From contig VXAA01003156.1 in assembly GCA_013399115.1 (NCBI GenBank), forward strand, positions 484,162-548,161: a stretch of DNA of 64,000 nucleotides. Direction: 5' to 3'. The stretch comes from Anseranas semipalmata (lineage: Eukaryota > Chordata > Aves > Anseriformes > Anseranatidae). How positions within the stretch are numbered: position 1 is the stretch's first letter; each line of letters begins with the position of its first letter. The translations under genes were made by a program, and so were the position numbers. Positions 46,901-58,900 of this stretch are shown piece after piece. The notes below the pieces were generated by a model that worked only from the letters and a program-made list of their open reading frames with translations, was not told the origin of the DNA and ran no database searches.

Positions 46901-49900
46901 AGTGCCTCAGTGCAGGTTGGATGAGGCACAAGCTGTAAATGAATCAGGTAAAGACAAAGGTTGTGTGAGGTCCCAGCTAGTCCACACTACTGCCAAACCA
47001 GAAGCTGCCCTCAGGAAATAAGGCCGTGGTGAAGGGGTCTGGGAGATGTGATCTTCTGCAGCCTCGAGAAGGCAGAGCTCTGTGCGCAGAGGGGAGGGAC
47101 AGCCACCCTGGTTGCTGGCATCTGTATATTGGGGGCAGAGGTGGGCAGTGCTCAGAGAAGGAAGGAAAGCAAACACGTAGGCTCCTTCCCTTGGCTTCAG
47201 GGAAGGTGCCGGTGCCTTCTGACGTGCTCACCCTGTACACTAGCTGCGATTAAGTGGGACGAGTGAGCCCTGAACAAGGTGGCCAGAATAGCGCCTGGTC
47301 CCTTGCCAAGGCCTTTTCTCACCCCAGCTGCAGCCAACAGGTGCCCAGGCAAATTCCACTGGGCCAAAATCAGCACACTTTGAATTAGCAAAGTGACAAA
47401 GGCAGGCTTCTCGCAGGGTGCATGGATCAGCCCTCTGGGAGCCAAGAGCAGATGGCTTGGGAATAACATAACTAATAAATGAAGTTGGCTTCATTTTGGG
47501 GTAGTGGAGAACTCATCAAATATTGCTTTCTCATCTCCATTCCCACTCTGCATCTGTACTCCCAAGGAAAGCACCAATTAGTCCCTTTCAGAGAGGAGAG
47601 GTAGCTGGACGACTGCAGTATGCAAGGTCATATGTGTATTTCTGTTGGTGTGGGATGTGCGTGAAGAGAGAAAAAGGAAGGTTGTGACCTGAACGGGCAG
47701 TGCAGAACAAGAGAAATTGGCTTATAAGCAGCAATGTTTTTCAGTTATCTGATCAAGTATTTAAAGAAGAGGAAGGACTTCTTTGTTTTGCTTGGGGAGC
47801 TTTGTGTTTGCTCCCCAGTAAGAGTTCATAATACAAATATTATTAAACAAATTAAACTGTCAGAGAAATTGTCCCACCCTTCCAACAAGGCTTACATTTG
47901 ACAGGAATATAATTTTTTAACAGTTCAGAGGCTGGATAAAAATTAACTGGGATTCAAGCCATGAACTCCACAGCTTCACAGAGGCAATACTCTACCTGGC
48001 TTCCGAGTATGCATGCTCAAAAGGCAAATACTTGAGGCTCCTTTGTAACTCTAACAAGCCCTGGTGACTCTGGCAAGGGAAGGAAGAAGTTCCCACCCCA
48101 TCTGTGTGGTCCAGAATCAAACTGCCTTTGAAATCCGGGCTTGCTCTTGAGGAGAGGGAGGACAGAGCTGGCTCTTTTCCCGTCAGCACAGCCTGTTCTC
48201 CCTCTGGCAGTCAGCAATCAGACTGACTGCCCCACTCTGCCCTGCTCCTACCCTCGTCATCCTTCCAGCTGACTTACAGGATAGAACTTGCTGTGTCTAA
48301 GCCAACGGCAAATGCCAGCATGGATTGGGCTGGCATGACTGCAGCACGGTCGTCAAAACCCAGGCACTGGTAGCTAGCTTGTGAAGCAGTCCCGCAGTGA
48401 GCTGGCCACAGATCTGCCCTTTCTTACCAGCAGAGTCCTACCCCCAGATAGTGCTTGGGTCCTTTTCTTCTAAGTATTTGCTATTTACTCCCATCTAGAA
48501 GGCTGGGCAAACAAACAGCACTGACCTCTTCCTTCGGAGAACTAAACTGCTAGAGCAGTGTGGAGGATGCCCTGATCCGCAGAGCTGGCACAGCCCTGAG
48601 ATGCAGTTCCAGCTGCAGGAGCAGCTGGAGAGCAGCGGCATGGCCAAGGCATCACCTCCGGCCCTGCCCGGCAGGCTGGATGGACATGTCTGTCTGTACT
48701 GAGGAAGGCTCGCTAGGCAGGAATTTACCTCCCAGGGAGACATGCCTGGCAGCTGATTAAGCTGGCTCGGTAGATCTTTATGCTTTCAGGACATTCTGAT
48801 TCCAAGTGTTTAACACCTGGTTTTCAAAGAGGTCATGAAGCAGAAAATCAGGATGAGAGCACGTAGCTGATGTCAGAGATGAGCCTGCTCTGTACACCTG
48901 AAATACCAGCTCAGCCCTCACCCCTCCCTCTCCAGGGCGCTCTCTCCTCACGTGCGGGGGTTTCCTTCCATCTCCCCCCCCCAGACCTCGCTCACTGCTT
49001 TTCCTTCTCCCTACAGGATAGTTGGTGGGGACCAGACCGGCCCGCGGCTGCAGCGCTCCCCTTCCCCAGGGCAGCGCGTGCTCTCCCCGCCATCCCCACT
49101 CAGCCCCCCAGCGCAGCTGCTGAGCTCCGGGCCGGCAGGAGCCCCGGCCACCACACCGCCCCCGCAGCCACGGCGGCCGCAGAGGCACCTGGAGAGCCTC
49201 ACCTCCCCACCGGACAGCGAGGCCTACTACGGCGAGACCGACAGCGACGCTGACAACGTGGCCCAGGAGAAGCACCGGCGGGCCCGCAAGAAGAGCCCGC
49301 GCTCCCCGCCAGGCAGCACCAACAGCAAGGCGGACGTGCCCCAGGATGAGGTGTCCCTGTCGGAGCAGAGTGGCTACGAGAGCACGCCGGAGGCTGCCGC
49401 GCAGGGGGCAGCCGAGGTGGCCAGCTCCGGCGGGGTGGCCAAGAGGGAGATTGCCTGCCCGGCTGGCAGCCGCACAGACACCCCGTTCTCGGAGAGCGAA
49501 GGACAGTTGCGGCCACCCTCAGCAGAGGGTCGGGAGCCTTCTCCGGAGGCAATGCTCCTGCCCCACGCCACCAAGGCTATCCGAGCGGAGCGCCATCTCA
49601 TCCCCATGGTGGGGCCAGTGGAGCACCCAGTTGATGAAGACCTAACCACCACATACGCGGAGAAAGCCAAGCAGGCTAGTAAGTCCTCTGCATCCTGCCA
49701 CTCACCCATGCCCTCTTCCTATGCTTGATCTCCTTCCAAAAGCCTCACTCCTGCAAATGTCAAGTGGGTTAGCTCCTCTAGCTTGGGAAGAAGCAAGAGT
49801 CAAGTCAGCCCTACAGAGACAGAGACCTCCTATTGCAGTTTTGGCACTTGGGTCTAGATCACCCAAGGTGTCCCAATTAACAGACAAGAGAAAGGGTCTG

Positions 49901-52900
49901 GGGTCTTGGAGTCACTTCTAGGAGCTGTAGCCACACAACCAGCTGTGCAGCAGCAGAAGCTGCTGAGCTCTGGTAGAACTGACATCTTTTAAGAGAGGTA
50001 CCAGCAAAGACAGGTGGGAGCTGGTAAATCAGTTAATTCCAATAGTTCCTTGTAGGGGGGCCCTATTACTTGAGACCTTTCCAGGTGGAATAAAACACTG
50101 AAAAAATTCATGTAGTACTTGGGTGATGGACCTGAAGTGACCTTAACTGAATATTTTTCCTGGTTTCTGCTAAAAGTTGTATTTCAAACCCAAACATGAG
50201 GGCAGAGTAAGATGTTATTCGACTTCATAGTTGTGATCTATCCAATAATATTAAATAAAAAGTAATCAATAGCTTTTTTTCATATGAGTATCTCAGCGCA
50301 CAGTATGAGTAGCTAACAGACTTCTCTGAGCCTAGAAATTAAGCAGGCTTCAATAAACTGACTTAACTGACGGATGGACTGGGGAACTTAGAAAAGTTAT
50401 TAGACTGAATCAGAGATAAACCACACAGATTCTAACTTCCGGTTCTCTGCTCCAAATGCAAGCCATCTTTTCCCCAGACCAAACAATACTGCAAGGCAAT
50501 TGTTAAGCCACTCCCTTCTCTTTTTCTTGGTCCTTTAGAAGTAACTTGCAAATCTAGGCTGCATCCCTCAGGCAGGGCACTGGCTTCCTGCTCTGCCCTG
50601 TACTGAGAGGCCAGACTCAGTCGGGTGCCTTATGTCAGGCCCTGCTAGGCAATGCAACTGCCTTGGTGCCTTGTAGTATTCCCTTCTAGTCTTTAGCACT
50701 CACTTTCCTTAGGAGAGCAAAGAAAGCAGCAATTTCAGCCTCTCTGAGGATGCAGCTATTTTTTCCCCCTTTGAATAATGTACAAGCATGAGGTGAATGG
50801 TGAGAAAGGCATGTTCAGCTGCTCCCTGCCACCTGATAGTCCTAGCGGTGGGTAAGCAATCGCTTTACATCAAGGCCTATTTCCATGGATAGCGTCAGTA
50901 CAGAAGGCTCCCAGGAAAGCCATGTATTTAATGCGGAGCATTTCTGATGGCAAAATAATACCCCATGGCAGAAGGTGATGCAATTCTATTGCCAGCTAGA
51001 GGTAGGGTTCCTAGAAGCATTACAGACTGAGATATTTTATTCTCCTATTACCCCTCACCCCCCTTCTGGATTATGTTTGGCCATGGGTGTCCTTATGTAA
51101 GAGTTGCTCCGCCATGGGTGGCAATTCACATGGCCAGCTTGGCCTTTTCTTGGGTTAGGAATCTCGGCAGTAATTGTGAAGGCAAAACTCTATGTCCTGA
51201 TTGTGCTGAAGCACAGCAGCCATTAAAAAAAAAGTCGCAATCAGTGGCCAGTAACTCTAGGAAGGATGGAAGCAAGGAGGGAAGAGGGATGGAGGGTGTT
51301 CATTATGTGGAGAGCAGACCTAAGGAGCACCTACCTCTGCAATGAAGACAGGAGGATGCGGGACCGCAGAGTTGCAGTGGCTCCTGTGGGGAGGCTGCCT
51401 GCAGAGACACAGTAGGCACTGGAGGTACACGGTACTGCACCAGAACGATGGAGCCTTGCAAGGATGTTTGGACATGCATTGGTTTGGCTCCTACAGTTGC
51501 TCCAAGCTCCCAGGGAGCCAGAGGAGTTTAAAGCTCCGTTTCTCTGCCCTTCCTTAGCAGCACCCAAAGCACAGTAGCCTACTCAGGGACAGGGGCACTC
51601 CTGGGTTTTGCTAAACAGGAATGCAAAACCAAGCTCATGGTTTAGAAGATAAACAAGTTTTTAAAAACTGAGTTAACTAGGATAGGTGACTTGGATGATC
51701 AGTCAGAGGAGCCTAGGACTTGATGTAGACACAGTAGACAGGTGAGGGCCATTCTGGCTACTTAATCAGATGTGTGCCTTTTGGAGCATTACCTCTCTAA
51801 ATATAATCCCAGTGCACCTGCTCAGCGCACCCTCCTTGCCTTGCCCTGATGTTCTCTTTGTCATGGCTCCCACCACAGCACCATAAGAATGTGAATAACT
51901 CCTTTTTTAGTTTGTTTGTCGGGACTGTTAAGCAGCTGGTTTCTCACCTTTTCTTTCTAGAATGTACTCCTGCAGCTTTCTCGTGCCTGCTGTGATGTTT
52001 TCTCCAATGTTGGGGGTATTTCTCTTGTCCTTTGTATTCATTCCTTTTAACTTTTCACTGTCATTCTTAAGCTACAGAGACATTCTCCCTTTCCTACCTG
52101 TCCCTGCACCTCAGGCAAACAGAATTGCAGGTAAATTTCTCATCTGGGCTGACTGCATCCTGTCCTCAAGAACATTAGTGAAACTACAAAATGCTTCCCA
52201 CATTCCCCGCGTTCTCTTTCCTATCCTCGCTGTAAAGGATGATCAGTCTTTTACAGTCTGATTGTTACTGATTCATTTTCAGTTAATTCTCATCTGATGG
52301 ACATTTCTCCAGTACATATTTTTTTGCATCAAATCCACCAACTTTTGACAGCCACAGTTTCTTTTCCTGCTTTTGCTAAAAGGCTGTAAATCACGGGGCC
52401 ATTGCCAGAGGTGACACTGCTGTCTGACACCTGCTTTGAGCAGCAGTAACGCAGGAACAAATGGAGCTCACTTACTCAACACTAGCCAAGGGTTTGACCC
52501 CTGGAGCAGAACACAGTACGGTGGTGAGTACAAACAGCGCGAAAGAGCTTTTGGCAGTGGATGGAATGGAACAAAAGATGCACAGGGACGAGGGGACAGC
52601 AGCTGATGGTGCCACCTTAGGATGCCCTTTGTGTAGTCAGCTCCTGTGCCGTGGCTCTCCTTCCCCAGCAAAGGCTTAGAGCTCCTTCAGGCAGCAGCCT
52701 GTGCAGTGAGGTTTGGGCCTGCATCCTTCCAAAGTTCCTGCCCTATCATCATTTGCACATTTTTATTGACTCATTTTGTTCCAACATATGCGATAAGCAC
52801 CTACATCATCCCAGCTCCCCACAGGACACACGACTCAAACATGCCTACCAAAAAACCACTCGGAGCATTGCTGATGCAGACTAGTGGGGCAGCGTGGGGT

Positions 52901-55900
52901 GCCACACACCAGAGTGTGGGGAACTTGCCCTACAAGTAATAGGACTTCAGCCTTCATTGTTACCCAGTGGCTACTATGCGCCCTAGTGTTTTGCTCAGTG
53001 GGGCAAGAGAACAGCCAGCAAACAGGGACTCTTTGCTGTACAAAGCTGTACAGGAGGGCATTCATACCTGTGAATAGCCAGTATGTTGCTTAATCTGAAG
53101 AAACAAAAGTAGAAATTTTTTTCCTTTCCATTAAAACAGTAACTTGCTCCTTTTAAAGAGATGATTAATCCTTGGGGAAACTGGGGATCTTTAGGGTCTC
53201 AATTCATCCTCATTGTAAAGGGCCAAGCCACATCCTCCCCTGAGATAATTTCTGTGCTGCAGGAAAGGAAGAGATAACAAGATGGAAAACAGAAATAAAA
53301 AATCTGAATGAGTTTCAGAAGGTGAGCAAAAAGCAGGGGCTTGTGGCAGGGAGAATCAGACTACAGATGTTACAAGTAATTGCTAGTGAGGATCTTTGGT
53401 TCCCCACAGCTCCTGCAGTGTCCCCCTCTGCACAAACGCTCACCCCACTCTCAGAGGCTCGGGATCCTTCTGTAGCCAGGACCGCCTGTCCTCACCCACC
53501 TGTGCTCTTTAAGGTGCACTGTATTTTCACCCCCATCCTCAATTGTCTGCAATGGGCTCAGGCTTCCTCACAACTGGAAATACCAATTGCTGGCAAAACA
53601 CAGGCATACCAGGACAGCGATCTAGTCCTAACTTGCTATCACACTATAGGAATTTGTGTCAGTGCAAGAAGTGCTTCAAAATATCTCAATTTAAACTTAT
53701 CCTCTGGACTATTTTTAGTTCCTAGGACTCGAGAGCCTTTCCATGTACGGCAGGGAAAGGGAGGGAAAAATGGGTGGGGAAATTTCCTCTTCTGCTTTAT
53801 ATGGGCCTGGCTGTGGGTACACATTCATCAAAGTTACTACATTCCATATCAGAAAAGGAAATCCTTCTTGTTTAAAGCGGATGTACAGCAGCATCACTTG
53901 CTGAGATAGAATGCTTATAAATAAGTGGCCTATTCATTGGAGGGTCATACAGATTACCTCTTCTAACAGTGCAGTCACATTTCTCTGCAGAGAGTGTGAG
54001 AGCAACAAGCCATCTGTCAGCCTATTACAATGCATACAGGCCACAGGAGTTGAGAAGAAGATGATAAAGTATCTGAATGGCAGTTTGAACTTAATGCACC
54101 ACATTTTCTACTTGGCTTTCACCTTTGACAACTGTGACTAATAATTGCAGTTACATTGGTAGGCTAGCCTAATGGTTTTGCAATTCGCTGCAACCTAGAA
54201 GACCAAAAAGGTCCCCATTCTACCTGCTTAAAAGTAGAACAGAAAAACATTCTGCTCAGACCAGGAGATTAAAATTAGCACCTGAACTACTGATCTGACA
54301 GGAAGTCTGTTCCTTGCAGTATGAAGCAATGCTGAATAACCCTTGGCCCTTGCTCAGTGAGCAGCCAACCACTAGGAAAACAAGGACAACAGCTTCCATG
54401 GTTGAATCGCTGATGGAGAGTCTGATCTTACTTCAGCATGCATTGAACTAGAAATTGCCTTCACCTGGGAAATCAATTTACGTACACTGGTATATGCAAT
54501 CTAGTTGTATGCCTTTGCTGCCTTTGCTTATGAATCTCTCACTTAGTATTAACATTCAGTCTTGAATTCTCTACAGCTTGGAATGCGTTCATTAAAGAAG
54601 ACAGCAGTGAGATAAACACTGTGCATCTGGAGCCCTCTTCATCTAGTTTTAGGTTTGAGTATGTCATTTGAGCTTACACCTTTGGTTTATGTTCTTCTAC
54701 CGAAAGCACAGAGGTGATATTTTCAGGCTGATGTATCAGCTGCTTGAGCAGAGATTGTCTGGTAATTTTTAGGTTCCAGGATTTTCAGAGCTGAGCTGAA
54801 AGAAATTGTAATGCAAACAGGCAACAAGAATCCCTTTCCCTGTCCAATGTTCTTTCCATCAGGTCTGAACGTGATATGGGACTTGCTGAAAAGGTTGGGA
54901 CAAGCAGGCAAAACTATTTAGAGACAACACTGAAATGAGAAAAAACAATAGTGATGGCGGAGGGAGAGGCATATAAGGGTGAGGCATAAAAGGACTTTGA
55001 CAAGGGGTAATTAAGCAATAGGGTCATTGCTCAACAAGAGTGAGAGAAAATTATAGTTAGGAAGGAGAAGACTGTGAACCTGACAAATATCATTCTTCAG
55101 TTTCCCTTAAATCCATCACAGGAAGAGAGATCAGTTTGCTGTGAAATCCATAAAGCTTCATTGTCATGAGTGTATCTACTGCTCATGTTAACAAAGGATC
55201 TGGCCCTTGGTATAGAAGAAAGAGGAGCAGGAATAAGGGGAGAAGATTCAGCATATCTTTGATACGCTGAGTATACTGAAAAAGACAAGGCTGAATCATA
55301 TTCTCTCTAGAGGTGAAATGTAAGGAATTAGTGAAAATTGTATCAGAATGACCCTCAGTTTTTGGTTAATACCCTGAATAATGGGAAGGGTCTCAGGAAA
55401 AGAATCCAGGGTAAGAGACCCTTCTTACTGACGTGGACTCTGGAGATGACCCCCCCCAAAAAAAAAAGTTTAGCTTCAGTTAGGTGAATGAAGTAGTTAT
55501 TTTGAGCACACTCTGTGGAAAAGAAAATGATCAGTAAAACCAACCTGGACTAATAGCAACGAAAAAAAACACCAGTCAGTGACTTGTTCAGTAAGGTAAC
55601 ATACTTTGTGGCTGAAAAAATAAGGTGGACACAGTGTATGTTGACTTCTGCAAGATATCTGATATGGTTCCACATGACTTTTCCAGCTAGAGAAATATGG
55701 AAGAGAAGGGACTACTGTAAGGCGACTACACAATTGGCTACGATTGGAACAGAAAACATAACTATTAATGGTTCATGATGTCAGGGTAGCTAACTGGCTA
55801 AATTGGTAGTAGTGTTTCACTAGGCTTCTGAATCCAGTGGGACTACCTCTATATTTTCATCCATGGAGCTTTAAACACTAACATATGTCAATCAAATGTC

Positions 55901-58900
55901 CTCTCCACCTCAATGTTATATGACTGGCAAAAAGACAGATGATTAAAAATCCCAACCCTCCTCTCTTCTGTCAGTGGATCTTGTCCTCTGGCTGCATCTA
56001 GACAGAGCAGGCAATGTGCTGTGGGGCACCCAACAGTCCCTAAACTGCTGTTATTCAGAACTGGGACCTGGCTCAGACACCTTGCAGCTTTTCTCTGGTC
56101 TTTCTTCCCACAGAAACCCAGGTGTGTGGGGAACATGGGGGCGGGAGGTGGGTTACCTGGACTGAGGAGCTCAGAAGAGTTCCCAGGTCCACCATCATTG
56201 TCTTTGTATCTGCTTTTTCAACTGCAAACTCTTCCTAGTGAAGCTTTTTAAATATTTTTGCTTCTCTTGAGTGTGTTGTACCTAGCAAGCAGTAACAGCA
56301 AATGGCAGTAATACCATTTCTAATGGATGGCCTGAGGATTCAGTGGAGATTGCAGTGTGTTAATCAGCAGATGACATAAAGTATGGAAGGTACAGATAGT
56401 TGTCTTGTGGAAGGCTGGATTTTTAGAATGAGGTGGGAGCTTGACAGGCTGCAGAAAGGGACTAAAATCAATTAGATAACAAGAATATATGACAAGTGCT
56501 ACAGGATTAATCAAGTGCACAGCCCCAGATGGTGAACATACGCTTGCCTGTATTACCAGAGAGTGGATGGTGGAAGCACTGAAGGACAAAGAGAAGATGA
56601 ATCAGTAGTATCCTGCTGTCAGACATCAAGCAACTTTGTGAGCAGCAGAATTAACAGATCCTGGTGTCCTTTTAAGTTACGTCTCATATTTGATATCTCA
56701 TTCTCTCATCTCTACTAAATGCAAATCTGCCTGATGCTTCAAAATGGGAACTTATAATCTTTTCTGTGTGTTCTTCAGTTTTTGGTGCCTAATTAAGACC
56801 ACACTCAGGCTTTCTGCTTCCTATGGTGGGGTCTATCATCTCCTCTGTCCAGCCACCTATTTTCATGTAAACTCATAGGAGCTTTGTATCTTTGTGACTT
56901 CAGACTGAAATTAACAAATGAGCTCAAAACCTTCTAGGGTTAATCAGATAAAGCAAAAACAAACAAACAACAAAAAAAAAACCAGTGTGACTACATAAAC
57001 CTTTCTAAGGAAATGAGGCTAAAAATGCAAAAGACAGATTCACTAGTACATTCATCAGGTGCTGTCCCGGCAAAAAGAAAGCTCTCCTTTGGCAGTCTTG
57101 TTGTAAAAGGCTATGTAGGGAATATCCAGGGCCCAAGTGTGAGTTGTCAGCATAGGAAGGCTGGCCATGTGTACCACCTTTTGCATTGAGGACACATTTC
57201 CATCCAGCTCAAGAAAAAAAGGCAAACTCTCAATCAACCGGGGAAGACTTTTTGAGTGAACAAGCTATTCGGGACTCCAGCAGGATACCATGGGACTAAT
57301 ACAGAGACTAATTGCAGCCATGCATAGCAATGTCTCTGAACCCTCTTAGCCTAGCAGGGCTCTTCAGTAGCAGCGTGGGAGTCAAAGAATGGCTAAGAAT
57401 GGTCAAAAATCTACTAAGGGACTGAGCACATTTTTTCCCACAGCTGTTGATTCACCTGTAGAGAAGCTTGATTTCTGTCTTTCTAAAACCAGCAGACTGT
57501 AGTGGGGCAGTGTCTCACTAGGAACTCTTAAAATCACTAGCCATTTAAGAAAAAGTACTGGTTTCACAAGTACTTGACTATATATTTAACTCTAGATACA
57601 TGCTTAAGTGTTGTAGACTTCAGTAACACCCATGTGTTCGTCTGTAGCATGCTAAATTGGAGGTGAAGCCACTATTTATGTTTTATATTATGCACAATTT
57701 ATGTGATGGAAGTGTACAAACATCCAAGAATGAAAAATAAGTTTTCTGTCCCCAGAGTTACACCACTTCTTTAAAGTAAAAGAACATATAGTCTCCTGCC
57801 CTATTCTTTGCAATTCAAACATTGGTTGTAGCTGAAGGTCTGGCTTTTGACAGGGAAATGCTTGGAAGGCCACTATAACCTATTCAAATCTTATTTTGAA
57901 AGCGCTCCAGATATGAAGAGCATGAGATGTCTATATCCTCTAATGACTTACTCAGATATTTGCAACATTAGCCATGGAAAAATGATCTTGTCCAACATAA
58001 ATAGCTGGAAAAACAAAATTCTAGTTGATCCCATATGAAAAAATAGTAGATAAAGTAGTATTTCATCACACAGGAATAGTTTTTTTATCTCTGAAATTAA
58101 CAGCATGCTTTTTTTTTTTTTTTTTTCTGTGATATAGCCTTTTCTAGAATTTGGTCTTTAGTAATAAAATTTACCAGCTTTATTTTCAAGTGAACATGAA
58201 CAGTATCTGACATTAAGCCTGCTTGTTCGGTAGTTTTCTTGAGTATACATTACAATGCTTTCTTGTAGTTAGTTGTAGTTGTAGGTCCTAATCTTAAAAA
58301 GATTTATAGTTTTTGCACTTCTCTTTACTGTAATTAGTAACTTAATCAAATCTACTTCAGTGAAATTTAGTTAACTCAGTGCACAGAAAAGTCTTTGAAG
58401 GCTTTGCTTAATAGATTTGTGTGCCTGTGTGTGTGAATTATTCCAGCAGAATTTAGTGGGGACAAAATTTGAGTGCTCTAGAAATTAACAAAAAGTTTTC
58501 TATAGAAATTGTCCACCACACCAGCAGAATTTAGGAGAGTTTTATAACCCTTCTGTTTACTCTCTTATCTATTCCATTTGAAAGTTCTTAATAGAGATTT
58601 TTTTTGGCACTACAGAGCTATATTTCCATTTCCAATTGCATATTGCATGTATCAGATTCGACAAGGTTTTCTCAAGGAGACTGTATCCCTGTATGTGTAA
58701 ATATTAATCAGAGAAGAAGCAACTGAGCCATTTTCATTGCTTTTGCTGTAAAAACCTCTGTATGAGGCATGACAGGTCTCTCTTACAGCAACACTGCCTC
58801 CGGAAATTGTCTTCCTCGGCATTCAGCAATGGTTATGGATTTTAGGAGGCATGGTCAGACCTTTCTTTTTCTAGACTCACTAACACCGGAGACGGTGTGC

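Noticed and set aside
48778..49275. Minus-strand and alternative-frame open frames over SYNPO2L exon 3
   Set aside because: They are antisense or shifted shadows of the GC-rich SYNPO2L exon, whose own frame matches the family residue by residue.
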